From assembly GCA_947044365.1 (NCBI GenBank), contig OX345636.1:23531466-23595465 (forward strand): a stretch of 64,000 bases of DNA. Direction: 5' to 3'. A program made the position numbers and the translations under genes. Each line of letters begins with the position of its first letter. The first letter of the stretch is position 1. The stretch comes from Petrosia ficiformis (lineage: Eukaryota; Porifera; Demospongiae; Haplosclerida; Petrosiidae). Below are positions 1 through 8,934 of this stretch, in pieces. Below the pieces are notes generated by a model. That model was given only the letters and a program-made list of their open reading frames with translations, searched no databases and was not told the DNA's origin.

Positions 1-363
1 TTACTTGTTTTTTGATATGCTATTTTTGAATGTACCAAGTCATGTGATCAGACAATAAAAGTCACTGTACCAAGAATCTTTGATCAAATTATAGTATCTG
101 ATTTACAGTAACCTCGCCTTTGGGTTCAGTTACTGTAAAGGAGATACAGCCTGCCATAAATGTTATAACTATTATTTGTAAAACCCAAATACCTAAGTTA
201 TGGTACAACAAAAAACTAAATGTATGTCCTGAATGATAAATAAAAGCAACTATGCGAGTGAAGTTGATTATAACAAACTTCAAATGACCCATCATTACAT
301 GTACAGGTAAATGTCATTAATCTAAATTGTATAATAATGCTATTATACATTACTGTAATTTTA
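1..363. other. AT-rich noncoding stretch
   Basis: I see no coding potential, inverted repeat or recognisable element here. It follows the 3' end of the decayed gag pseudogene, but neither a pol domain nor an LTR could be recognised, so the retroelement is truncated here or continues outside the window. Confidence 0.5.
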
Positions 364-975
364 TCAACACAAACCTGATTTATTTTTTGTAGTAGAGATA
401 CTATTTTTTTTCTTGCCTTTAGAATCTAAGTTAAAAATAAAGCTACATAACTTTATTATAGTTATAATAAAGTTATCACAGTAAGAACAGCACTTATGCA
501 CAAACCTGATTTTTTCTTTCCATTTGATACATTTTGGGCCTGGATCTGCACACTGCTTGAAAGTGTCCCCCGCTTCTTGCATCTGTGACAGACAGCCACT
601 CTTGCTGGACAGTGGTCTCTCCCTTTACTGTGTCTCTTCCCACACCAACTACACAGTGGTTGCTGCACAGTGCTCAGCTGCTTCTTGTGCTGATTAGGTC
701 GTGGCTTATGGTCTCGATATCTGTGCTTCTTATCTGATTCTGCTATGTCAATCTGAACTGGCTGCTCTTCATTTCGTAGTACCGTCTGTTGCTTCCTGAC
801 CATTTCTCGTTGACGAGCAGTTGTCATTGCTTTTTCTAGTGTCAACTCTGGGTCCAGTAGAAACTTCTCCGATAAAGCCGTATCCAAGAGACCAACAACA
901 ATCCTGTCCCGTATCATCTCATCTCATCTCGCAACTCACCATACATGCAGTGTTCAGCTAAACTATGAAGGGCTG

Positions 976-2399
976 GGATCAACTAGAATATTCGCCACCT
1001 TATTAATTATGCACGATAGGTGTGGCAATCCCTTCACAACGCACCCACAAATACATGTGACTTCCTGTGATCACGCGAGAGCCGGTAAGCGATTCGCGCG
1101 AACGAAACACATGAAAACACGCGGGCAAGCGAAATAATAGAAATGTCTTTACTAGATCTAGGACCTGTAATTTTTGGAGGAACAACAACTATTATAACAT
1201 TTTTAAGAACCTGTGGCCTTCTTGCAAGGGCTTGTACCTGTACCAGGTAACTTGATAAGTTATCAATTATAATACATGTAATTATCTAATATAGATGTCA
1301 AATTCCTATGCTTGAGAGACAAAGAGCTCAGGCAGGATCAGATGGAATCTCTTGGTACTGTCGTATATGTAAGACTACAAAGTCAATAAGGAAAGGTAGT
1401 TTTTTCTCAAAGTCTAAATTGAGCTTACAAAAGTGGATGATAGCTATGCTGTGGTGGACGAGGGAATATCCAGTTATTCAAATGTCAAAGGAAGCCGAGA
1501 TTACAGAGGATACAGCATGTGACATTTATCAGTGGTTCAGAGAAGTTTGTTCTACTAAATTATTGAATACACCAATCATTCTTGGAGGACCAGGTGTAAT
1601 TGTACAGATAGACGAATCACAATTCAAACACAATCCTAAAGTTAGTAGAATATTAATATATTTGTGAAATATAAATATTATTGCATGTTCTTTCTATAAC
1701 AGCATCATAGAGGAAGGCCTCCAACAACAGATATGTGGGTATTTGGACTAGTTGATACCTCACACTCACCTGCTATAGGATATATGGAAGTAGTAACAAC
1801 TCGAAATGCTGCCACACTTCTTCCAATTATCCAAACCCATGTTGCACCAGGGACAATTGTGCATTCCGATGAGTGGAGTGCATACAGGAGAGTATCACGT
1901 TTACCACATGTGGCTTCACATGGGACAGTTAACCATTCTGTAACCTTTGTTGACCCTACGACTGGCATCCACACACAACATGTTGAATCCTACTGGAATC
2001 GAGCAAAATTAAAGTTAAAAAGGATGAAGGGATGTCACACTCATCAGATACCTAGCTATCTGGATGAATTCATGTGGCGGGAACGATATGGAAAAACTCC
2101 AAATGATGCCTGGGTCAGCATAATTCTAGAGATAGCTCAACAATATCCAGTTTGATTTTCTCACCTGCTTCCTTTCTTTTTTTCTTTTACCAGCTTTTAT
2201 AAAAGCTTGTTTTCTTTTTCTTTCTTTTCTTTAACCGGTTTTTTTCAAAACCACCAACAGACAAAAGATTCCACCATATGGCCATATATATCTACTAACC
2301 ACGCCCACAGGAAGTCACATGTATTTGTGGGTGCGTTGTGAAGGGATTGCCACACCTATCGTGCATAATTAATAAGGTGGCGAATATTCTAGTTGATCC
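976..2399 (+). mobile_element. Merlin DNA transposon (1424 bp)
   Basis: The ends are 94-bp inverted repeats at 976-1069 and 2306-2399, identical by eye, beginning ggatcaactagaatattcgc. An exact 8-bp target duplication flanks them. The interior carries one spliced DDE transposase of the IS1016/ISXO2-like Merlin type. All superfamily hallmarks (length, TIR, TSD, transposase) are present and the open frame is undamaged, so this copy may be autonomous or only recently silenced. It is inserted in a decayed gag pseudogene. Confidence 0.93.
1143..2155 (+). CDS. Merlin transposase (spliced, three exons)
   Basis: Predicted exons are 1143-1246, 1295-1640 and 1703-2155, joined by GT-AG introns of 48 and 62 bp, giving 300 aa. 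The joins were chosen because they reconnect conserved segments: a CxxC pair (residues 33-36), the second zinc-ribbon half WYCRIC with the SIRKGSFF motif, then the ISXO2-like DDE domain. Catalytic residues appear intact: D141 (VQIDES), D206 (IVHSDEW) and E245 (HVESYWNR). After the second intron the protein reads HHRGRPP...MWVFGLVD, the family signature. The length fits Merlin (about 280-340 aa). It would cut and paste the surrounding element. The first exon start is the least certain part. Confidence 0.85.
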
Positions 2400-2900
2400 A
2401 AGGGCTGTAACAAAAGTATCTACTGATTCTCCCTCGAGCTGCTTTCTTTGGTTAAATCTAGCACGTTCATAGATCACGCTTCGTTTCTTCACGAAATATC
2501 TCTCAAAGGATGATACAACTGTTGCGTACTCCTTCTTCTGAGCATCTGTTAACCCGAAGGAGTATAAAATGTCATCTGCTTCGATGCCCATCGAGTACAC
2601 TAATGTGTTCACCTGAGCCTCTTCACTTTTTGCTTTGAGACCTGAAGCAACACGGAAGCGCTCAAATCGCCGTATCCACTTAGGCCATTCTTCCGGTTGA
2701 CTAAAAGTGAACTTCTCTGGTGGTGCCATCTGATAAGTCGCCATTTTGATATCTAAAATCTGTTACAATCGTCCTCAAAAACGACAATTCGTACTAAGCA
2801 ATGTAAAACTGGAGTTAAACTCAATGTGTTTTTGGTGGTGAAATGTAGTAAGAGACTCTAAGAACACTGAAAGGAGCAGAAAACTAGCACAATCCAAAAT

Positions 2901-2915
2901 CCCACACTGCCACCA
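2901..2915 (-). other. Candidate tRNA primer binding site upstream of gag
   Basis: On the minus strand the sequence TGGTGGCAGTGTGGG begins with TGG, as expected for a site complementary to a tRNA 3' end (...CCA), and lies about 160 bp upstream of the gag start. I could not delimit an LTR next to it, so this is a suggestion only. Confidence 0.3.
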
Positions 2916-3035
2916 TGTGTTATCATTAATACCATAAATACTCTAATTACAAAAAGTAACATTATAACAATTAAACATTATACTACAGAAGAAGACAAAG
3001 TCAGACGGAAGATTGAATGAGAAACAAAGAAAACG

Positions 3036-3308
3036 AAGCGCGAGGAAGAGAAACAACAGAAGGCAGTATTGAGACAACAGAAGAAAGAGCAGCAACAAAC
3101 AAATGGAAAACAGAAGAAAAAGCAAAGGAAGAAAGCGAATGAAGCTGTAATTTGTCCAGAATGCAACGAAGTTTATGAGGAAGGAGAGATTAGTAAGTTA
3201 TGGATTGAGTGCAGTGGTTGCGGAAAGTGGATTCATTTTGACTGCACTGATCTTGAAAGTGACATTGATTTGGAAGAAATAGATTACGTATGTAGAGCAT
3301 GCATTTAA
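3036..3308 (+). pseudogene. PHD-finger C-terminal fragment, likely transposase-derived
   Basis: A lysine/glutamine-rich stretch (3044-3145) leads into a PHD-type zinc finger. CPEC is followed by CSGC, H (WIHFDC), and CRAC at the extreme C-terminus, in the C4-H-C3 spacing of a PHD finger. The frame has no ATG; an in-frame TGA lies just upstream near 3029, and related charged residues continue beyond it. A basic coiled stretch followed by a terminal PHD finger is typical of CENP-B/pogo-like (DDE_1) transposases, but no DDE domain was found here, so the origin is inferred. It could also be the last exon of a host chromatin gene. Confidence 0.45.
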
Positions 3309-3309
3309 T

Positions 3310-3730
3310 GCTTTAATCATCAACCATAAATGATATATAATTATTTCCCATGTATGTAATAAGTAATTTTTGTATACCTTTTATCTAGCTGAATTTGTTT
3401 GCCCATTTATACATCACTTTTCATTCTTATTCTTTTCCAAATATCACTCCACGAATCCTATCTTTCAACAAGATTAGTATCAAAAAATATACCTGTTCAT
3501 TTACTGCCTTCACTGTCTTGTAACTGCCTCTACTACAGCTGCTCATTATTCATGAAAGAATACGAACGAGAAATGAAACTGTTACTAACCATAGTAGTTG
3601 TATGTAGACTAATAGTAGGCAGTTCTTCTTGAATCACCAGCATTTACAACAGGTCTCCATTTCAGCAGTCCTCCCCTGAAGTGTCCGGTAACTCCCCCTG
3701 CTACTCTATTCATAAAAAAAGGAGTGGAAA
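3310..3730. other. Noncoding, no feature recognised
   Basis: AT-rich DNA with only short frames lacking family resemblance. No terminal repeats were found. Confidence 0.4.
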
Positions 3731-3734
3731 CAAG

Positions 3735-4030
3735 AATAATAAAAAAACATTTTCAAATAATAATGATAGCATATGTAGGGATGTCAAAACCTAAAAGGTA
3801 TGTGAACAAGGTCAGCTGGAACTAAATTAAACAATCCAATTCGGTATAACCTTACATAAGTGCACAGCTACTTTGTCTTGCTCTTTAGTGATGTGTACTT
3901 ATGTGGGTTATATCAAATTAGTTTGTTTAATTTTGTTCCAGCTGTTACCCATCCTGACCTTGTTCACATACTTTTTGAGTTTTGACATCCCTACATATGC
4001 TATCATTTTTATTCTTTTAATTGAGACACA
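3735..4030. repeat. Foldback MITE family A, copy 1
   Basis: Two long arms are inverted copies of each other. The left arm (about 3758-3880) carries gtagggatgtcaaaacc and gaacaaggtcagctggaac. The right arm (about 3895-4020) carries their reverse complements gttccagctg, ccttgttcacatac and ttttgacatccctac. Related copies lie at 26795-27100 and 59790-59955. No coding capacity; the whole unit could fold into a long hairpin. Confidence 0.75.
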
Positions 4031-4046
4031 AATGGTACAGACAAAC

Positions 4047-4208
4047 CTGGTTTCACAGCTATTTGTAATGTATGTGCAAAGCATGGTATTCTTAGCCAAC
4101 TTAACTTTTCAACTGCAGAGACCATGTTACGACCATTATTGATTGTAATTCCCACTAATTTCTCATGTAGTCTCCATTCTTCCACTAGTTCACTTGCTAT
4201 GTTATTTC
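4047..4208 (-). pseudogene. hAT (ZBED-like) transposase exon remnant
   Basis: A single open exon bounded by a plausible acceptor (AG at 4209-4210) and donor (GT at 4045-4046) encodes GNNIASELVEEW...ITINNGRNM, then LRIPCFAHTLQIAV. The N-A-x-N-M and CFAHTLxxAV motifs are diagnostic of the hAT DDE domain of BED-finger transposases. The same segment occurs in the larger hAT pseudogene at 24928-26505. Other exons were not found nearby, so this is an isolated fragment next to a MITE. Confidence 0.65.
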
Positions 4209-4259
4209 CTGTACAGACAGAAGTAATATATAGAAGTACAGGCATAAATTATATGATTA

Positions 4260-4615
4260 TAAGCTAACCATAACTTTAGTAAATAATACCAAACTAAGTA
4301 AATATCAGTAGTATAATAAAATTAATACTTAGTTAACTATACAAAAACCACAAATTCTTACCTGCATATAGCACTGAAACAAAATTAACTGAGTTTACTA
4401 CATTCGATCACTTATTCAATTTTCTCAAATATAAAACTTCATAATGTGTGAATTCAATCTTCTTAAAATTAATAGTATTATTAAACTTGATACTTTGTGA
4501 AATCGATTTTCTCAATAAGAATTAGGTGTAGCATTAGGATACATCAGGATGTTCTCACTGATTTTATGTGAACATGTGATTTTATGCATGTACTTTAAAC
4601 GTCAGCATGTGCTTC
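4260..4615. other. Noncoding, no feature recognised
   Basis: AT-rich sequence without recognisable coding or repeat structure. Confidence 0.35.
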
Positions 4616-4619
4616 TGCA

Positions 4620-5240
4620 GTCTACCTTAGGTGTTTATTACTTGGAGGTTAACCTGTGGTTTGTAGTCAAGTTTGGAATTACATGTACTTTGTAATATCA
4701 TAATTATAAGATTAAAATATATTTGTTTGTGTGTGCGTGTTTTATGGAGCGAAGGAAAAGAATGGTAAAAACAGAAAAAAAAAAAGACTTGTGCTAGTAG
4801 TTTGAGTTGTTGGTATTTGTTGGTGGTGTTTTGTATTTCGTCAATCATTTGTACTTTTAAATTAATTATTTTATGGTCTAGGAGGTTGAATGTATGTCCT
4901 GTGATGATTGATTCTTGTATTCTGTTGTTGTGTCATTAGTCCTACATGTTGTTTTTTTTTTACATTTTAGGCATGTGATAGGGTAAATGACATTTCTTGA
5001 TGTACAGCTGAAATTATGTTGGATAAGATATGTTTTTGGGTCTTTGTTGATGTGAAGAATTTATTAGAGTTGAGATGTTGACAGGTTATACATTTTGGGT
5101 GTCTACAGGTAGGAAGGTATTTAAGGTGGAATTTTCATAGGAGGTGGAGGTTTTGATGTCTGTAGGTGTTAATTTCTGTGAAGTATAGGGAGGGGTGGAA
5201 CTCGTTAAGGGCTCTTAAAAATTGCAATAATTGATAGCTG
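4620..5240 (-). pseudogene. Penelope-like retroelement 3' remnant (GIY-YIG region)
   Basis: On the minus strand around 5000-5105, two frames together give PKCITCQHL...FFTSTK and then LIQHNFSCTSRNVIYPITCLK. This is the linker and start of the GIY-YIG endonuclease of Penelope-like elements (CxxC followed by C.S.NVIYxIxC). A one-base shift and several stops break it. The flanking minus-strand sequence is low-complexity but compatible with the rest of the element. The RT core is not here; a separate N-terminal fragment lies at 22800-23470. Confidence 0.55.
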
Positions 5241-5438
5241 TTAAAATGTTTTTGGTATGCCATAGAATCATAGGCGTATCTAGAGTTCAGAACATGCCAG
5301 GGTCATTAATTATTCATGAAATTAATTGCAATCAATAAAGGTTAGTAAGTGGTTATTGATGATTATTAAAGTTATTAGTGGGAGTGATATTATATATAAC
5401 TATAATTATATTTACTAGAAGAATGTAGATACATTGTG

Positions 5439-5449
5439 GGGGCGAGCCT
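5439..5449. repeat. Left copy of Helitron terminal inverted 11-mer
   Basis: The 11-mer ggggcgagcct is the reverse complement of 14556-14566 (aggctcgcccc). A short further match (cgag) follows four bases inward on both sides. A hairpin at 5422-5435 and CTAG at 5415-5418 lie outside it. Confidence 0.5.
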
Positions 5450-5527
5450 TCACGAGTTTATACGCATGCGCATTGCTACATACACGTTTAGTTGCACGAG
5501 AAGTCGGGAAATCGAAGTAAAGAGATC

Positions 5528-6646
5528 ATGGCCAGTAGTAATTTGAAGAGGAAATTGGAATTTGATGTATCTGAAATTGGAGAGGAAATACATTCTGGAG
5601 CTTTGGTTCATGGTAGAGTAATAGAGATGTCGCCAATAAAAAATAGCCGGAAAAATAAAGATATAAAATATGTTGAAGGCCAGTTAACTGATGGAAAGGA
5701 GGTATGCAGGTTTATATCTTTCGATGTAAAAATTAGAGATGACATTGAGAAGTTGATGGAGAGTTTGAACAATTGTGGTGTAAAAAAAAATAGAACGGGA
5801 GACGGATATGAGGTCGTGTTGACGAAAAGGTCATCTGTGTTTAGTTCACCCAAGAAGTTTAAGATAGATGAGGATATGATGAAAAAAAGTAGTGAAATGC
5901 ACATGACGGTGAGTAATTTGGAAAAGTTAGAGCATATAGAAGATGTAGCTGGGATTGCAGGAAATAGAGTTGGAATTGAAGGGAAGTTGGTGTCAGCAAA
6001 AGCAGTGGAAGAGATAAAGTCAAAAGAAATAATTTACAAGAAAAAAGAATGCGTTATAAGTGATTGTGTAAGTAAAGCCTATCGTTTGGTTGTTTGGGAG
6101 GATTTGGTGGATAAAGTGGAAAAAGGAAAATGTTATTCGATGACAAATGTGTCTGTTAAGGCCTACCAGGGACAGAAATATTTTTCTACCACAGACATGA
6201 CTGAGATAACTGAAATTGATGTCGAGCTAGGAGAGATTTGTGAAAACTTTGATGATGGGAAATTAAAGTTTGTTGGTGAGGTTGTAGGGATTGTTTCGTT
6301 TACAGAATTTGCAGGTTGTACTGTTTGTGCTGCAAAAGTTGATAGTGTAAACGAGGTTATTGGTATATGTTCTAAGTGTGGATTGAAGCAGAAGTTAGCA
6401 CGGTGCAGAAAAAACCGAGCTACACGATTGATTATCGAGGATACAGACAAGAAGAAGTGGACGGTGTCCATGTTTTCTGATATAATTGATTTGTTAATAC
6501 GTCCGGGGCCAAATGAAGAAGATGAAGATGAAGATGATGCAGTGGATGAGGATATAGAAACAAAGTTGCTTTGTTCTAATGTAAAAGAATTTGTCATTAA
6601 TTCACAAAACATTGTGATTGCTTTGAATGACATTGAGGTGGCATGA
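5528..6646 (+). CDS. RPA70-like triple OB-fold ssDNA-binding protein
   Basis: The protein is 372 aa, taking the first ATG (MASSNLKRKLEF); the frame is open 36 nt further upstream but without ATG. Three successive OB-fold-like segments are visible: about 15-110 (GRVIEMSPIKNS...YVEGQLTDGKEVCRFISFD), about 140-235 (VGIEGKLVSA...CYSMTNVSVKAYQGQKYFST), and about 245-340, which contains a zinc ribbon (CTVC...CSKCG). Three tandem OB folds with zinc in the third is the DBD-A/B/C plan of RPA70. The C-terminus has an acidic run (EEDEDEDDAVDED). It lies inside the Helitron-like element, convergent to the RepHel gene. RPA-like cargo genes are known from plant Helitrons and would protect single-stranded transposition intermediates. 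Role inferred; single exon, undamaged. Confidence 0.65.
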   Translation: MASSNLKRKLEFDVSEIGEEIHSGALVHGRVIEMSPIKNSRKNKDIKYVEGQLTDGKEVCRFISFDVKIRDDIEKLMESLNNCGVKKNRTGDGYEVVLTKRSSVFSSPKKFKIDEDMMKKSSEMHMTVSNLEKLEHIEDVAGIAGNRVGIEGKLVSAKAVEEIKSKEIIYKKKECVISDCVSKAYRLVVWEDLVDKVEKGKCYSMTNVSVKAYQGQKYFSTTDMTEITEIDVELGEICENFDDGKLKFVGEVVGIVSFTEFAGCTVCAAKVDSVNEVIGICSKCGLKQKLARCRKNRATRLIIEDTDKKKWTVSMFSDIIDLLIRPGPNEEDEDEDDAVDEDIETKLLCSNVKEFVINSQNIVIALNDIEVA

Positions 6647-7072
6647 ATGTTAATAACTCAGTAATGACATACTTTTTGTTATAATTAATAATTTTGTTAT
6701 TCATGCATGATAATCATGTTAGTTTGTCAGTGAAAACTTGTAAACTGAAGTATGCCTGCTGGCATGCCAATTAACGCCGTACGTGTGAATTCATTGTTCA
6801 TAATAGTCGCGGCTTATGGAACATTAATTTCTATTGGCTGTGTATTCAGTGGAGATTAACACTAGAATTTTCCAGACCAATATCTGAGTTGCGTGTGTAG
6901 ATCGATGCCGGCATTTCATTGGTGAAATTATTAACACGTGAATCATAACCCGAGTTACTCAGTTGTGTATGTCTGGATTATGGGTAATTATTCATCTTTG
7001 CAAGTTTAAATTAATCAGTGTGACAAGCTAAGCAGTGCACGAATAGATTGTGGAACTCAAGTTTCAGTAAGT
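6647..7072. other. Spacer between the two plus-strand Helitron cargo genes
   Basis: AT-rich with no open frame of note. It probably contains the promoter of the downstream coiled-coil gene. Confidence 0.35.
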
Positions 7073-7558
7073 ATGGCAGATTGTGCAAGTGAAACCTGCT
7101 CTACTGATGTTAAGGAGTGTGGAACACAATCTACCTGTACCTACGCATTGGAAATGGAGACCAAGATAAAGGAAGAAAACAGAAGAAGCCAGCATATATT
7201 GTGGTTAAAAAAAAAATTGGACACTAAAGATGATCAGATTCATGATTTGCACAAGGAAATGGGAGCAGTCAAAGACAGAGAGAGGCATTTGAGATTGGAG
7301 TTGAACTATTTAATAAAAGAGAATGAACATTTGAGAAATGACGCTTCGATGTTGCACAATAAAGTAGCATGGTGGGAGAAGAAAAACAGAGTGGAAGAGG
7401 AAACAAGAAAAAAAGAATTATTTGAAAAAAAGCAGAGAGAGGAAGAATTACTCAAAATAAAAGAAAAGGTTCGTGTAGAAGAACAGGAAAGAGTTCGTGT
7501 TAAAAGGGAATTGGAGGAAGAGGCAAAAGCAAAGTACAAAAGACCTCGAATGTACTAA
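7073..7558 (+). CDS. Small charged coiled-coil protein (unknown)
   Basis: 161 aa, ATG start. After a Cys-containing N-terminus (ADCASETCSTDVKECG), residues about 25-155 are almost entirely Lys/Glu/Arg-rich heptad-like sequence (KIKEENRRSQHILWLKKKL, then ERHLRLELNYLIKENEHLR), ending KYKRPRMY. I do not recognise a family. It lies in the same orientation as, and 426 bp downstream of, the RPA-like gene inside the putative Helitron, so it may be a second cargo gene or an exon of a host gene. No introns or damage are evident. Confidence 0.45.
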   Translation: MADCASETCSTDVKECGTQSTCTYALEMETKIKEENRRSQHILWLKKKLDTKDDQIHDLHKEMGAVKDRERHLRLELNYLIKENEHLRNDASMLHNKVAWWEKKNRVEEETRKKELFEKKQREEELLKIKEKVRVEEQERVRVKRELEEEAKAKYKRPRMY

Positions 7559-7657
7559 CGCAATTAATTTAAGTTCTGTTTAACTGGCATGCAGGCCTTA
7601 TGAACTCATTAACTTTTATTAATTACTAAAATTGTAATTAGAAAATATGTTTTTATT

Positions 7658-8431
7658 AACCCGAGCGCATAGGGTTATTTGTATGTGTATCTGTCTGTGT
7701 GTTACCACGTAATCTTTGCAAATACCTGGTGTTACTGGTTCATTAACACTGTCAGGACAGACAGTACATACCCTGGAATTGGTGAGTGTACAAAATGTCA
7801 AATGATGCAAAACACCAAGTCCTGTGAAACACTTCTCACTACTCATATTCTTGTCAAATCTTCTGAAATGCCATCATTAACAGCAACTGGTAACATGGTA
7901 CATAAACTGTGCTGTAATGAAGACACCAAGATTACCAAGATGGCATTACTAACATTTCCACCTTTTAACCTTGCATATAAGGATGACATGATGTTACATC
8001 TCAAGGTCATGAACTACTGACTCGGGGCTGTCTTTCATGTTCATCTGATTCAATTTCAATTAACTATTAATTTTTGTTAAAACAATCATTTCATTTCACT
8101 TAATTAACTATTAATTATGTCATTTTTGTTATTTTTTGCTGAAACAAATGTGTGCTTGATTGCATGTTGTGAACATGTTCAATGAATGCACTGAAGTGCA
8201 GAACCCTCAGTATAAAAATCTACATTAATAAACATTTAAAGTTCTTCATTCTTCTCAACTCAGCTTAGACTCATATCACATAAACGCACAACAAACCAAT
8301 CTGTCACACAATTTTTTGTCCCCCGCAATATTTTGTCCTAGGATAAAAAATTGCTTGACATTTTTTATCTTAGGACTTTACTTTAAATGTTTATTAATGT
8401 AAATGTTTACAGCGAGAATTCTGCACTTCAG
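7658..8431 (+). mobile_element. Helentron-like non-autonomous element, copy 1
   Basis: It starts with aacccgagcgcataggg, followed by a GT-rich tract and ttaccacgtaatctttgcaaatacct, the same 5' region as the insertion at 28968-29535. It ends with gcgagaattctgcacttcag followed by T, the counterpart of that copy's 3' end. A second, inverted 3'-end-like sequence lies inside at 8184-8203, suggesting a nested or fused structure. It is located within the larger Helitron-like element. Confidence 0.5.
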
Positions 8432-8438
8432 TGCATTC
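8184..8438. repeat. Perfect 20-bp inverted repeat
   Basis: The sequence gaatgcactgaagtgcagaa at 8184-8203 is the exact reverse complement of 8419-8438. Each arm contains its own small palindrome (actgaagtgcag-like). The arms coincide with 3'-end sequence of the Helentron-like element. Confidence 0.7.
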
Positions 8439-8549
8439 ATTTTTAATGTGTTCCTTCAGTACTATCATATAATTATTATCACAATTATGTAACATAAATC
8501 ATTGTTCATCATGAGGAACACAAGTGCATGGTGTATGCACAGTACTATG

Positions 8550-8815
8550 AAGTCTGTGTCTACCTATGAAAGGTTAAGATAGGTCTGTGCCTATGAAAGG
8601 CCTAGATATGTCTGTGTCCACAGTGGGCCTGTACTTATGAAAGGCTAATATAGGTGCCCAAAGTGGGCCTGTGCCTATAAAATGTTATGATAGGTCTGTG
8701 CCCACGGTGGGCCTGTGCCTATGAAAGGCTAGGATAGGTCTGTGCCCACGGTGGGCCTGTGCCTATGAAAGGCTAGGATAGGTCTGTGTCCACAGAGGGC
8801 CTGTGCCTATATCTG
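8550..8815. repeat. 44-bp minisatellite
   Basis: Tandem units beginning ggtctgtgcccacggtgggc recur at 8693, 8737 and 8781, exactly 44 bp apart. More diverged units extend left to about 8550. It lies between the nested element and the 3' end of the RepHel gene. Confidence 0.85.
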
Positions 8816-8934
8816 TTGTCCTCTTGCAGGACATAAGGAATACCTAAAACAAAAAGAAAAAAGTATAAAGCAGAGATAATAAATATTAAAACTTATCTTA
8901 TAGTGATAGTTTCTACAGGTACAAAGGGAGTGCT

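Larger units (their letters stand above)
968..2407. repeat. 8-bp target site duplication of Merlin element
   Basis: The octamer aagggctg occurs at 968-975 and again at 2400-2407, immediately outside the two element ends. Eight to nine bp is the known target duplication size of the Merlin superfamily. Removing one copy and the element rejoins the gag reading frame across the site. Confidence 0.9.
364..2744 (-). pseudogene. Decayed Ty3/gypsy-type gag, split by a Merlin element
   Basis: The start is the ATG at 2742-2744 (MATYQMAPPEKF). The N-terminal gag region with WPKWIRRFERF and a YFVKKRSVIYERARF segment runs to about 2400, is interrupted by the transposon at 976-2399, and resumes at about 967 with LAEHCMYGELR and then RIVVGLLD...LTLEKAM. 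This is the capsid-like gag seen in animal Ty3/gypsy elements. A nucleocapsid follows at about 555-640 with Cys-rich knuckles (CSWCGKRH, CHRCKKRG). There are two further breaks. A 5-bp tandem unit (tcatc, about 916-930) has an extra copy that shifts frame, and another shift follows CHRCKKRG near 580. No protease, RT or integrase was seen downstream. Dead fragment; the family is assigned from gag character only. Confidence 0.7.

Noticed and set aside
2943..3166. Hydrophobic Leu/Phe-rich minus-strand frames suggesting membrane proteins
   Set aside because: They are the complement of a Lys/Gln-rich coding stretch on the plus strand, with no independent support.
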